NCBI RefSeq assembly: GCF_012927205.1
Contig: NZ_JABBGC010000001.1
Span: forward strand, 992,001 to 1,056,000
Direction: 5' to 3'
DNA from: Chitinophaga fulva
GTDB lineage: Bacteria > Bacteroidota > Bacteroidia > Chitinophagales > Chitinophagaceae
DNA: 64,000 nt
A model generated the notes under the pieces. The model had not been told where the DNA came from and ran no database searches. It saw only the letters and a program-made list of their open reading frames with translations. Of the stretch, positions 53,586 through 63,238 are shown piece by piece (the stretch's first letter is position 1; the number at the start of each line of letters is the position of its first letter). Both the position numbers and the translations under genes were made by a program.

Positions 53586-53627
53586 GGGATTTGATTATTT
53601 GGAAGGCTTTCCAAATGATTAAATCCC
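53586..53627 (+). terminator. Imperfect hairpin after the deoxyhypusine synthase-like gene
   Basis: A 19-bp stem (53586-53604 with 53609-53627, two mismatches), followed by CAAATTTTTTC on the plus strand. Confidence 0.72.
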
Positions 53628-53688
53628 CAAATTTTTTCTCCCCAAAAATGATCTCCTGATTAATTTGGATACCTGCATAACATCTTAA

Positions 53689-53708
53689 CCCAGGGCTTCA
53701 GCCCTGGG
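53689..53708. repeat. REP-like palindrome
   Basis: CCCAGGGCT-TC-AGCCCTGGG is a perfect 9-bp inverted repeat just 5 bp from the hemW stop. Palindromes of this form occur as dispersed repeats in several phyla. On the minus strand it may also act as hemW terminator, though no T-run follows. Confidence 0.6.
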
Positions 53709-53713
53709 ACTGG

Positions 53714-54838
53714 CTAAATGAACAAATCAGCCGCGATACCGTCTGCAAACAGCCGTCCGGCTTTGGTGAGCCGCAGCGTTTCACCCTGATATTCCATCCA
53801 TCCTTTGGCAATCAATGCTTTGCTCTCCTGTTGCAGGCGGAGGCTTTGATCTGCGCCAAATTTTTCAGCGACCCACTCCAGGTTGCAACCGGCAGAAGTG
53901 CGCAGGGAAGTCATGATGTATTCATTGAACTGCATATCGGTCGTGAGACTTTCTATTTCCGCTGGTATCTCGCCGGCAGTGATGCGTTTAATGTAAGCGG
54001 CATTATTGGCAACGTTCCACTGGCGGGAGTGGCCGTTGAAAGAGTGGGCGGAAGGACCGATCCCAAGATAGGACCTGCCCTGCCAGTAGCTGCTGTTATG
54101 CCGTGAGTGCCAGCCGGGTAAAGCGAAATTAGAGATTTCGTAGTGCTCATAGCCAGCAGCTTCCAGCCATTGCATCAGCTGCTCAAAATGACGGGCTGCT
54201 TTGTCCGGGTCAGTGGCTTCCATCTTTTTCTTGCGGATAAAATGGTCCAGCGCTGTGCCGGGTTCCACTGTCAGCGCGTAGCAGGACAGGTGCGGAACGC
54301 CCAGCGCAATGGCCTGTTCCACATTCTGCCGCCATCCCTCGTCGGTGAGCGTGGGGCCGCCATAGATCAGGTCTATCGTGATGTTGCGGAACCCGAGTTG
54401 TTGCGCCTGCGCAATACAGTCCAGCGCCTGCTGGCTGTTATGGGCGCGGTTCATCCATTGCAGGTCTGCCTGATGGAAGGACTGTATCCCGATGCTGAGC
54501 CTGTTGATACCGGCATCGCGGAGGGCCTGGAGTTTGGCGATGTCCAGATCGTCAGGATTGGCTTCCAGTGTGATTTCCACATCTGGCGCTACGTCGAAGG
54601 TGTTGTACAGACGGGATAGCAGCAGTTGCAGTTCCCCGGTATCGAGCAAACTGGGCGTGCCGCCACCGAAGTAGATGGTCTCTATCCGTTCGCCGCCGAG
54701 GTAATCCTTTTGCAGGTCGATTTCCTGCAGGAGGCATTGCACCATCTCCGCTTTGCGGGCCAGCGAGGTGGAAAAATGGAAGTTACAGTAGTAGCAAGCC
54801 TGCTTACAAAAGGGAATATGTAAATAAATTCCGGCCAT
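53714..54838 (-). CDS. hemW: HemW-type radical SAM heme chaperone
   Basis: 374 residues. The radical-SAM cluster CKQACYYCNF (CxxxCxxC) is at residues 11-18, with YFGGGTPSLL and the SIGIQSF motif after it and the HemW C-terminal domain (GYEHYEISNFALPG, LGIGPSAHSF) at the end. It is often mis-annotated as oxygen-independent coproporphyrinogen oxidase; the start HIPFCKQ and lack of the extended N-terminus of HemN favour HemW, which inserts heme into target proteins. This fits a heme-rich respiratory organism. Confidence 0.92.
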   Translation of the reverse strand: MAGIYLHIPFCKQACYYCNFHFSTSLARKAEMVQCLLQEIDLQKDYLGGERIETIYFGGGTPSLLDTGELQLLLSRLYNTFDVAPDVEITLEANPDDLDIAKLQALRDAGINRLSIGIQSFHQADLQWMNRAHNSQQALDCIAQAQQLGFRNITIDLIYGGPTLTDEGWRQNVEQAIALGVPHLSCYALTVEPGTALDHFIRKKKMEATDPDKAARHFEQLMQWLEAAGYEHYEISNFALPGWHSRHNSSYWQGRSYLGIGPSAHSFNGHSRQWNVANNAAYIKRITAGEIPAEIESLTTDMQFNEYIMTSLRTSAGCNLEWVAEKFGADQSLRLQQESKALIAKGWMEYQGETLRLTKAGRLFADGIAADLFI

Positions 54839-55036
54839 GGACGTTTTTTATAATAGCCTGCTGTTGCCGTTTTGCCGGTCAACTATGGACTATTTTAATA
54901 TCTTTGCAAACAGCAAAATTACGTTTCAGTTTTGTTATGTGAACAGGACGGTGTTAATTGCCCCCTGGTTAGTGTGGTGAAGGGCACACGTTGAATTTGG
55001 AAAACCGATTAAAAGTCATTGCAAAATATTTTCCTG

Positions 55037-56107
55037 GTGCGCAACTGGTTATTGTTTCTATTTATTTTCAGCTACTTACCAATAATGGCACAAACAGCAG
55101 ACAGTACTGCCGTGCCTGCCCCTGTAAAAAAGAAACCTGCGGCTACCCGTACGGTGCCTGATTCGCTTCGTCCGAAGCCCAAGCCTAAGCCGGCTGCCGT
55201 GGCGGTGAAAAAAGACACGACGCGTACCATCAGGAAAGATACGGTGAGAACGGCTGCGGTGCCTGCTACTGCCACGGTGCCTGTGGACACCAGTGCGCAC
55301 AAAACAGACAGTGCCGCGCTGGCGGCTGCTCCCAAGCCCAGGCCGGTGTCTGACTATGACCTGTATATGAAGAAACTGGCGCAGGAGAACATCTTCCTGA
55401 AGCCGGGAAGGCCTGCTTTCAGGGATACGAATATCCTGCGGCCCTTTCGTGATATGGACTGGCTGGTATACCTCGTAGGGGGTATATTGTTGCTGCTGAG
55501 CATTATCCGGCTGTCTTACACCAAATATTTTGCGGACCTGTTCCGGGCTTTCCTGAATCCCACGCTGAGTCAGCGGCAACTGAAGGACCAGCTGTCACAG
55601 GCGCCTTTCCCGAATATGCTGCTTAATATCTTTTTTGCCGTGTCGCTGGGAGTATATCTTTACCTGGTGTTATACCGGCAGCAGGTGTTCCCGCAGGCGG
55701 AGCCTTGGTTGCTGATTCCCGGGCTGATTATTCTGGTGGCGGCTGTTTATGGTATCAAATATATGATGCTGCGTTTCTGTGGGTGGTTGTTTGGTAACAG
55801 CGAGCTGGCCGATGCTTATATTTTTATTCTGTACCTGATCAATAAAATTTTGGGAGTACTGCTGGTGCCTTTCCTGGTGGTGTTGGCTTTTTGCGACGTG
55901 GAAATTGCCCGTACTTTTCTCTATATTTCGATATTTTTTATAGTATTATTAGTTGTCTACCGTTATATTAGATCTTATTCTTTAGTTAGGCAATACCTAT
56001 CCTTCAGTAAATTGCATTTTTTTCTTTACCTTTGCGCATTCGAAGTAGCGCCGGTGCTAATATTAACAAAGGTGCTGCTGAATATCTGGTTAACTGGTAA
56101 TCCTTGA
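55037..56107 (+). CDS. DUF4271 domain membrane protein
   Basis: About 356 residues if the GTG at 55037 is used, which gives a signal peptide RNWLLFLFIFSYLPIMAQ; a TTG at 55019 and an ATG at 55085 are alternatives. After the signal comes a low-complexity Pro/Lys/Ala/Thr region (about 25-105), then about seven membrane helices of the DUF4271 domain. It is 36 bp before hemD, a pairing I recall as common in Bacteroidota. Function unknown. The divergent -7 box TATCTTTG at 54899-54906 may drive it. Confidence 0.8.
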   Translation: MRNWLLFLFIFSYLPIMAQTADSTAVPAPVKKKPAATRTVPDSLRPKPKPKPAAVAVKKDTTRTIRKDTVRTAAVPATATVPVDTSAHKTDSAALAAAPKPRPVSDYDLYMKKLAQENIFLKPGRPAFRDTNILRPFRDMDWLVYLVGGILLLLSIIRLSYTKYFADLFRAFLNPTLSQRQLKDQLSQAPFPNMLLNIFFAVSLGVYLYLVLYRQQVFPQAEPWLLIPGLIILVAAVYGIKYMMLRFCGWLFGNSELADAYIFILYLINKILGVLLVPFLVVLAFCDVEIARTFLYISIFFIVLLVVYRYIRSYSLVRQYLSFSKLHFFLYLCAFEVAPVLILTKVLLNIWLTGNP

Positions 56108-56143
56108 TTATCGCCTATTGTTAACACAAGAGCATAAAAAAGT

Positions 56144-56935
56144 ATGATTAAAGGCGGGCCAAAAAAAGATTTGCAAGGTAAACAAATTCAGTCAATTCTA
56201 ATTTCTCAACCTAAGCCTGAAACAGAAAAGTCTCCCTATTTTGATCTGGCAAAAAAGTTCAACATAAAACTGGACTTTTATCCATTCATCAGGGTGGAAG
56301 GCTTACCCGCTAAGGAGTTTCGGAAGCAGAAAATTGACATCCTGGCTTTCACAGCAGTGATTTTTACCAGTCGTAATGCGGTGGATCACTTTTTCCGGAT
56401 CTGTGAAGAAATGAAGGTTAAGGTATCGCAGGATTGCAAGTACTTTTGTATTACGGAAGCAGTTGCATTATACCTGCAGAAATTCATTCTCTATCGTAAG
56501 CGGAAGGTGTTTTACGGAGCTGACGGTTCTACCAAAGGTGTACTGGAAGTGATGAACAAACACCGGGATAATGAGAAATTCCTCTTCCCTAGTTCCGACA
56601 GTCAGAAAAAGGACATTGAGGAATGGTTGAAAACGAACAAATGTGAGTATGCCACAGCGACCCTTTATAAAACCGTTTCCAACGATGTAAAGGAGATACT
56701 GGGCAAGACAAACTACGACATGATTGTGTTTTTCAGCCCTTCCGGCGTGAAGTCATTATTCGAGAACGTACCTTCTTTTGAACAAAACGGTACGCGTATC
56801 GGGGCTTTCGGGCCTACTACTTCGGCAGCAGTGGAAGAAGCAGGATTGAGGTTGGACGTGAAAGCGCCGGCTCCGCAGGCACCGTCTATGGCGGCTGCGC
56901 TGGACCAGTACCTCGCAGGTCTTAACAAGAAATAA
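56144..56935 (+). CDS. hemD: Uroporphyrinogen-III synthase
   Basis: 263 residues. Closes hydroxymethylbilane to uroporphyrinogen III in heme synthesis. Family features: QPKPETEKSPYFDLAKKF at the N-terminus, DILAFTAVIFTSRNAVDHF in domain 1, LFPSSDSQKKDIEEWL, and DMIVFFSPSGVKSLFEN plus IGAFGPTTSAAVEEAGL in domain 2. HemD sequences are highly divergent, but these segments together are diagnostic. Terminator follows. Confidence 0.9.
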   Translation: MIKGGPKKDLQGKQIQSILISQPKPETEKSPYFDLAKKFNIKLDFYPFIRVEGLPAKEFRKQKIDILAFTAVIFTSRNAVDHFFRICEEMKVKVSQDCKYFCITEAVALYLQKFILYRKRKVFYGADGSTKGVLEVMNKHRDNEKFLFPSSDSQKKDIEEWLKTNKCEYATATLYKTVSNDVKEILGKTNYDMIVFFSPSGVKSLFENVPSFEQNGTRIGAFGPTTSAAVEEAGLRLDVKAPAPQAPSMAAALDQYLAGLNKK

Positions 56936-56966
56936 GCGAAAATGTGTGTCGCATAAATAGTTTACC

Positions 56967-56996
56967 AGGGATGGCAATAGCCATCCCTGCTTTTTT
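56967..56996 (+). terminator. Terminator after hemD
   Basis: AGGGATGGC (56967-56975) and GCCATCCCT (56980-56988) around an AATA loop, followed by GCTTTTTT. Confidence 0.93.
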
Positions 56997-57154
56997 ACTG
57001 CTAAGCGGCCGCAGCAGCTGTTCTCCTCCTGTTATTATTATCTCCCCAAAAAATCTTTCCCGGAACTGGTAATTCTGTCAAAATCTTTTTATTCTTGTAG
57101 CGTGTATCGTTATCAATCAAAACTATTCCAGTTTCAATTATTTAAGCGGATTCC

Positions 57155-59200
57155 ATGAATAAACTTGCGGGCGAAACCAGTCCTTATTTATTGCAGCACG
57201 CGCATAACCCGGTGGAATGGTATCCCTGGGGAGAAGAGGCACTGGAGCGGGCCAGAAGGGAAGACAAGCCCATTTTGGTAAGCATTGGATATGCCGCTTG
57301 TCACTGGTGTCATGTGATGGAGCGGGAAAGCTTTGAAGATGCAGCTACTGCTGACATCATGAATGCGTATTTCATTAATATCAAGATAGACCGGGAGGAA
57401 AGGCCGGACCTGGACCATATCTATATGGATGCGGTGCAGGCCATGACCGGCGCCGGCGGATGGCCGTTGAATGTATTCCTTACCCCTGATAAAAAGCCGT
57501 TTTATGGCGGTACCTATTTCCCGCCGGTAAAGGCTTACAACCGGCCGTCGTGGAAAGATGTGCTGCTGTCGCTGGCAGACGCTTTTGCCAACAAGCGGGA
57601 AGATATCGAAACACAGGCCGATAACCTGACCCAGCATATTGACCAGTCGAGCCAGTTTGGGCTGGATGCCGGTGTTAATTTCAATATACCAAGAGAGGAA
57701 CTGTTTACCCGTCAGCAATGTGATACCATCCGTGAAAACATGCTCCGGCAGGCGGATACGATATGGGGTGGTTTTGGTCGGGCGCCTAAGTTCCCGCAAA
57801 CCTTTACCATCGCGTATTTGCTGCGGTACCATCATGCGTTTAAACATCCCGAAGCGTTGCAACAGGCGTTGTTGTCGCTCAATAAAATGTTGCAGGGTGG
57901 CTTGTATGATCAGCTGGGCGGTGGTTTTGCCCGCTATTCCACCGATGAGAAGTGGCTGGCGCCACATTTTGAGAAGATGTTGTATGACAATGCCTTGCTG
58001 ATAGACGTGCTGTGTGACGCCTGGCAATTGACCCGGGATAACGTGTACGCACAAACTATAAAGGATACCCTGACTTTTATTACCCGGGAGATGACAGCGC
58101 CGGAAGGTGGTTTTTATGCCGCATTGGATGCGGACTCTGAGGGGGTGGAAGGAAAATTTTATACCTGGAGCAAGGCAGAGATACACCATGTGCTGGGAGA
58201 ACAGGCCGGTCCTTTTTGTGAGTTTTATGATGTGACGGAGCATGGTAATTGGGAAGAGCAGAATATATTATGGATACAACAGCCGCTGGAGCAGTTTGCC
58301 GCTGAGAGAGGCTATGATCCGGCAGTATTGGGCGCTATGCTGAAAGGCTGCCGGGAGAAACTGCTGGCCGTGCGGGCCAACCGTATCCGTCCGGGGCTGG
58401 ACGATAAAATACTGTTAGGCTGGAATGCCCTGATAGTGCATGCCTGCTGCCGTGCTTTTGCGGCGTTGGGCGATGACAGCTACCGGCAGATGGCGGTGCG
58501 CAACATGGATTTCCTACTGGCCAATTTCCGGCAAAACGACGGCACACAAGCGTTTTATCATACCTGGAAAAACGGGCTGGCCAAATACCCGGCTTTTCTG
58601 GATGATTATGCCTGCCTGATACGGGCGCTGATAGCCTTGCAGGAAATTACCGGCGACACCCGTTACCTGTACCAGGCGCATGATATCACGGCTTTTGTGA
58701 ACGATCATTTTGGTGACGGTGGTCATCTTTTTTACTACACCATAGACGGGCAGGACGATGTGATCGTGCGTAAGAAAGAAGTGTACGACGGAGCGGTGCC
58801 CAGCGGTAATGCTATCATGGTGCAGAACCTTTGGTATCTTTCTGTTGTTTTCGATAATAAAGATTGGGGAAACAAGGCGGTGGCGGCTTTGTCAGGCATT
58901 GCCCAGACGGTGACCCGGTACCCTACTTCTTTCGGCGTGTGGGCGAGCCAGTTATTACAGTTTGTAAAAGGTACCCCTGAAATTGCGGTGGTAGGAAAGG
59001 ATTTCCGCGTGCGGATGCAGGAGGCGGGCAACTGGTTTATCCCTTTCCGGATTTTAATCGGGTCAGAAAAAAATCAGCCGGAAATTCCGCTGTTGCAAGA
59101 CAGATACCGGGAAAATGATACATTAGTTTATTTATGCAAGGATTATCATTGTATTAAGCCAGTCTTTTATATACAAGAAATTATTAATTTAATAGAATAA
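57155..59200 (+). CDS. DUF255 thioredoxin-fold / six-hairpin glycosidase-like protein (YyaL type)
   Basis: 681 residues. The N-terminal thioredoxin-like domain (about 1-165) has the family signature [14 protein letters not shown] and the CHWCH motif at 49-53. The remainder is an (alpha/alpha)6 barrel like N-acylglucosamine epimerases ([24 protein letters not shown]). Homologue of human SPATA20 and Bacillus YyaL. No agreed enzymatic function. No signal peptide, so cytoplasmic. Confidence 0.92.
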   Translation: MNKLAGETSPYLLQHAHNPVEWYPWGEEALERARREDKPILVSIGYAACHWCHVMERESFEDAATADIMNAYFINIKIDREERPDLDHIYMDAVQAMTGAGGWPLNVFLTPDKKPFYGGTYFPPVKAYNRPSWKDVLLSLADAFANKREDIETQADNLTQHIDQSSQFGLDAGVNFNIPREELFTRQQCDTIRENMLRQADTIWGGFGRAPKFPQTFTIAYLLRYHHAFKHPEALQQALLSLNKMLQGGLYDQLGGGFARYSTDEKWLAPHFEKMLYDNALLIDVLCDAWQLTRDNVYAQTIKDTLTFITREMTAPEGGFYAALDADSEGVEGKFYTWSKAEIHHVLGEQAGPFCEFYDVTEHGNWEEQNILWIQQPLEQFAAERGYDPAVLGAMLKGCREKLLAVRANRIRPGLDDKILLGWNALIVHACCRAFAALGDDSYRQMAVRNMDFLLANFRQNDGTQAFYHTWKNGLAKYPAFLDDYACLIRALIALQEITGDTRYLYQAHDITAFVNDHFGDGGHLFYYTIDGQDDVIVRKKEVYDGAVPSGNAIMVQNLWYLSVVFDNKDWGNKAVAALSGIAQTVTRYPTSFGVWASQLLQFVKGTPEIAVVGKDFRVRMQEAGNWFIPFRILIGSEKNQPEIPLLQDRYRENDTLVYLCKDYHCIKPVFYIQEIINLIE

Positions 59201-59334
59201 TTATGTAACTTGCCCGTTATAAGGGTAGTTTAAGTAAAATAAATGTTGGACCGGTGATATAATAAAATGTTAAAAAATACGTTTAAATTAGTTACCGAAC
59301 CGACGTGTGTAGAATTGAAAAAGTTGTGTAAAAG

Positions 59335-59367
59335 TTGACTACAAATTAAATTTTATTATTACATTTG
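59335..59367 (+). promoter_or_regulatory. Promoter of the gldKLMN operon
   Basis: TTGAC (59335-59339) and TACATTTG (59360-59367, perfect TAnnTTTG), with 22 nt between the TTG and the -7 box, predict a start near 59374, upstream of the proposed gldK ATG. Confidence 0.65.
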
Positions 59368-59481
59368 CTATCTTTCATATAAACAAAGCGGGTGATAAAT
59401 ATGAGAAATGTGTTCCCTAGCATTCAGGCAAAAAGCACCAGGCTGGTTATAGAAAAACATATTCTGATGAAAGCTACCCTT

Positions 59482-60750
59482 ATGAAGCTTAACTATTTAA
59501 GAGGTCTGTTGGCACTTTTGCTGGTTTCCCTGCTGGCCAGCTGTGGCGGTAGTAAAGGCCCCAAAAACGCACAAGGGCAACTGATCGGCGTAAGCCCCAG
59601 ACCGAAGTACACCCCCCCTGTACCCTATGGGATGGTTTATGTTCCTGCGGGAACATTTCACATGGGCCCCAGCGATGAGGACGTGAACTATGCCTACACT
59701 GCGCGTAACAAGTCGATCTCTATTTCCGGCTTCTATATGGATGCCACGGAGATTACGAACAACGAGTACCGCCAGTTTGTGCAATGGGTTCAGGACTCTA
59801 TTGCCCACATTCTGTTAGGCCATGTTAAACAAGATGATGGACATGACATCATCGACTGGAAGCAGAAAATCAACTGGAAAGACAAAGCGACAGTGGAAAA
59901 ACTGGACGCGATGATATACACAGAAGCTGACCGTCTATACGGCCGTAAGGACGTAGACGTTGGAAAGCTGGTTTATCACCAGGAAACGTTTAACTGGGAC
60001 AAAGCCAAGCTGAGGGAAAACTTCGGTAAGCCTCGTTCTACGTTCATCGTAAAGAAAGATGTGCCCATCTATCCGGACACACTGTGCTGGATCAGGGACT
60101 TCTCCTACGCGTATAACGAGCCGATGACCCGTATGTACTTCTGGCATCCGGCATTCGACAACTATCCAGTAGTAGGCGTTAACTGGCACCAGGCAACAGC
60201 TTTCTGCGAATGGAGAAGTAAGTTCTGGGAAGATTACCGCAATTCTAAAAAATTATTCACGGAAGACAAATTCCAGCTGCCTTCTGAGGCACAGTGGGAA
60301 TATGCTGCCCGTGGCGGCAGAGAGCAAACACCTTATCCTTGGGGTGGTTACTATATCCGCAATAAAAAAGGCTGTCTGCTGGCCAACTTCAAACCGGGCC
60401 GCGGTAACTATCCGGAAGACGGCGGTTTCTACACTGTACGTGCCGATGCTTACTGGCCTAACGATTACGGTCTGTATTGCATGGCCGGTAACGTAGCAGA
60501 ATGGACTGCTGACATCTTCTATGAAAACGCCTATTCATTCACATCCGATATGAACCCTTATCTCAGAATGGACGTGCCGGATGATGCGCCTTTGAAAATG
60601 AAACGTAAAGCCATCAGAGGTGGTTCCTGGAAAGATGTAGGATACTTCCTGCAAACAGGTACCAGAACTTATGAATATCAGGATAGTGCCAAATCGTATG
60701 TAGGTTTCAGATGTACGATCGCATTGAGCAGAAGGGCCAAACACAGATAA
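59482..60750 (+). CDS. gldK: Type IX secretion / gliding lipoprotein GldK
   Basis: About 422 residues from the ATG at 59482, chosen because it gives a compact lipoprotein signal, LLVSLLASCGG (lipobox LASC); in-frame starts at 59392, 59401 and 59467 would only lengthen the N-region. The body is a formylglycine-generating-enzyme-like (SUMF1) domain: GMVYVPAGTFHMGP, ATEITNNEYRQF, NYPVVGVNWHQATAFCEW and the terminal GFRCTI. GldK forms outer-membrane-associated rings of the T9SS with GldN. First gene of gldKLMN. Confidence 0.94.
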   Translation: MKLNYLRGLLALLLVSLLASCGGSKGPKNAQGQLIGVSPRPKYTPPVPYGMVYVPAGTFHMGPSDEDVNYAYTARNKSISISGFYMDATEITNNEYRQFVQWVQDSIAHILLGHVKQDDGHDIIDWKQKINWKDKATVEKLDAMIYTEADRLYGRKDVDVGKLVYHQETFNWDKAKLRENFGKPRSTFIVKKDVPIYPDTLCWIRDFSYAYNEPMTRMYFWHPAFDNYPVVGVNWHQATAFCEWRSKFWEDYRNSKKLFTEDKFQLPSEAQWEYAARGGREQTPYPWGGYYIRNKKGCLLANFKPGRGNYPEDGGFYTVRADAYWPNDYGLYCMAGNVAEWTADIFYENAYSFTSDMNPYLRMDVPDDAPLKMKRKAIRGGSWKDVGYFLQTGTRTYEYQDSAKSYVGFRCTIALSRRAKHR

Positions 60751-60879
60751 TTAGATAATTGCTGATCCGTTAAACCAGAAAAGCCTTTATTTATGCACAC
60801 ATTAAGCAAATCATTGAGAAATAACTATTCCATACAGAGAACTTTAACACTTATCACTTTAACCAGTAAATTTTAACCT

Positions 60880-61626
60880 ATGGCTATGAATCCTAACAAA
60901 GCTAAATGGCTGAACTTTTTCGTATGTATTGCCGCTTCTGTTGTAATTATCGGAGCGTTATTTAAACTGCAACACTGGCGGGGAGCGGATATCGCTTTGA
61001 TTTTAGGTCTGAGCACTGAAGCGCTCATCTTCTTTGTATATGCTTTCGTTCCTGACTCCGGTGCCTCCCATGCTGAAGGCCAGGTAGTAGCCGTTGCCGG
61101 CAGCCCTGCTGTTGCTGGTCTCGACAAAATGCTGCAGGAAGCAGACATCACACCTGCTAATCTGCAACGTCTGAGCGAAAACTTCCAGAAACTGGGCACT
61201 ACCGTTGATAAAATGAGAGATATCAGCGACGTGGTAGCTGCTACCGGTGACTACACCCAGAAAACAAGAGAAGCTGCTGCTGCTATCGGTAATGTAGCTA
61301 ACGCCTACACTACTGCTGCTTCCGCAGTATCTTCCTTCAATAGCGCCTCTGAGTCTACCAGAAGCTTCCACGAACAGATGCAGGGCATGACCAAAAACCT
61401 GGCTTCCCTCAACGCTATCTACGAACTGGAACTGCAAGACACCAACAACCACCTGAAAGCGATGAACAACTTCTACAGCAACTTGAACAAAGCTGCTTCC
61501 GCTATGAGTGGTAGTGTTGACGACGCTAAGAAAACACAGGAGCAAATCACCATGCTGGCCAAAAACCTCAGTAACCTCAATACTGTTTATGGCAACATGT
61601 TGACTGCCATGGGCGGAAACAGATAA
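60880..61626 (+). CDS. gldL: Type IX secretion motor protein GldL
   Basis: 248 residues. Two N-terminal membrane helices (about 11-30 and 37-57); the second carries Glu47 in STEALIFFVYAF, corresponding to the membrane Glu needed for proton-driven rotation in the GldLM motor. A long cytoplasmic coiled-coil-like tail rich in Ala, Asn and Ser follows. With GldM it powers the T9SS and gliding. Confidence 0.95.
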   Translation: MAMNPNKAKWLNFFVCIAASVVIIGALFKLQHWRGADIALILGLSTEALIFFVYAFVPDSGASHAEGQVVAVAGSPAVAGLDKMLQEADITPANLQRLSENFQKLGTTVDKMRDISDVVAATGDYTQKTREAAAAIGNVANAYTTAASAVSSFNSASESTRSFHEQMQGMTKNLASLNAIYELELQDTNNHLKAMNNFYSNLNKAASAMSGSVDDAKKTQEQITMLAKNLSNLNTVYGNMLTAMGGNR

Positions 61627-61675
61627 AGTATTGCTTATAGTTTAATAAACCATTCATTAAATCTGCTTAAGAACT

Positions 61676-63217
61676 ATGGCACTACCTAAAGATCCCAGGC
61701 AGAAGATGATCAACATCATGTACTTGGTCTTAACGGCCATGCTCGCGTTGAACGTCTCTGCTGAAATACTAAACGCTTTTAATATTGTAAATAACTCTAT
61801 CGTTACCTCCAACGGCGCCCTCACTGAAAAAAACAATTTCATCTATGGGCAGTTCCTGGAGCAAATGAAAGATAACGCAGAGAAAGTTGGTCCGCTGAAA
61901 GCCAAAGCTGAAGAGGTGAAAAAGGCCTCCGCTGACGCCTACAACTACGTGGAAAGCTTAAAAAATCTCATCATCACCGAAAGTGGTGGTAAAGATGAAA
62001 CAGGCGAACTTAAATCCAAGTCTGACCTGGACGCTCCTACCCGCGTGATGGAGAACATGAAAAAAGGCCCGGAACTGGAAGCCAAACTGATCGCCCTGCG
62101 TAAACAGTTGCTTACTTTCGTAGAACCTAAAGACCAGGCTAAATTTGCAAAAACTTTACCCCTGAAAATCGAAGTGGGAAAATCCAGCGGCGACGATCAT
62201 GGTTCCGGTCCTAAAACATGGACTACCTACCATTTTAACATGGTACCTACCATCGCTGCGGTAACCATCCTGGGTAAATTCCAGAACGATATCAAAAACT
62301 CCGAGTCTGCCATTATCGACGACCTGTATCGTCAGATCAATGCGAAAGACTTTAAGTTTGATAAAATCAGACCGTTCATCTCCCTGAACTCTAAAAATCT
62401 GATGTCCGGCCAAACGCTGACTGCACAAATCGCAGTAGGCGCCTACAGCACTACCGTAAACCCAACTATCACAGTTAACGGTCAAACGATTACTGCTACA
62501 GACGGTCTGGCTACCTATTCCCTGCCGGTGAGCGGCCTCGGTGAGAAATCCATCTCTGGTACTATCACCCTGCCTAACCCTGCCGGTGGCGAACCTATCA
62601 CTCAGTCTTTCAATGAAAGCTATAACGTAGGTGCTTCTACTACTTCTATCTCTGCCGACAAAATGAACGTACTGTACATTGGCCTGCAGAACCCGATCTC
62701 CATCTCTGCTGCCGGTGTACCTGCTGAAGCGGTATCCGCTTCCATCAACGGTGGTACTATTACTAAGCGCGGCTCCGGTGAATACACTGTAACTGTTAGC
62801 CAGCCTGGTAAAGCGGTGATCAACGTAGTAGCTAACATCGACGGTAAAGTAAAACAACTGGGTCAGAAAGAATTCCGTGTAAAACGTGTTCCGGATCCAG
62901 TCCTGAAAGTAGGATTTAACAAAGGTGGCAGCATGAAAGCCGCTGACTTTAAAGTTCAGCTGGGCCTCGCTGCTGCGCTGGAAGACTTCGAATTCGAAGG
63001 CGTGAAATACGATGTAGTAGGTTACCGTATCGGTGTATCTGCCAAAGGCAAAGAATACCAGGAAGGTGAAGCTAACTCCGCTTATTTCCCGAACAACGTA
63101 GCTGCTTCTATCCGTTCACTTCGCCCGGGTGATGAAGTATACTTCGAAAACGTAAAAGTAAAAGGCCCTGATGGCATTGTACGTACAATGCCCAGCACAA
63201 TATTCAAATTAAATTAA
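61676..63217 (+). CDS. gldM: Type IX secretion motor protein GldM
   Basis: 513 residues. One N-terminal membrane helix (MINIMYLVLTAMLALNV) preceded by PKDPRQ, whose Arg8 matches the conserved Arg facing GldL, then a long periplasmic part of helical and Ig-like domains (D1-D4) ending with RTMPSTIFKLN. It transmits rotation from GldL across the periplasm to GldK/GldN. Confidence 0.95.
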   Translation: MALPKDPRQKMINIMYLVLTAMLALNVSAEILNAFNIVNNSIVTSNGALTEKNNFIYGQFLEQMKDNAEKVGPLKAKAEEVKKASADAYNYVESLKNLIITESGGKDETGELKSKSDLDAPTRVMENMKKGPELEAKLIALRKQLLTFVEPKDQAKFAKTLPLKIEVGKSSGDDHGSGPKTWTTYHFNMVPTIAAVTILGKFQNDIKNSESAIIDDLYRQINAKDFKFDKIRPFISLNSKNLMSGQTLTAQIAVGAYSTTVNPTITVNGQTITATDGLATYSLPVSGLGEKSISGTITLPNPAGGEPITQSFNESYNVGASTTSISADKMNVLYIGLQNPISISAAGVPAEAVSASINGGTITKRGSGEYTVTVSQPGKAVINVVANIDGKVKQLGQKEFRVKRVPDPVLKVGFNKGGSMKAADFKVQLGLAAALEDFEFEGVKYDVVGYRIGVSAKGKEYQEGEANSAYFPNNVAASIRSLRPGDEVYFENVKVKGPDGIVRTMPSTIFKLN

Positions 63218-63238
63218 CAGGTCATAAATTACTGAAAT

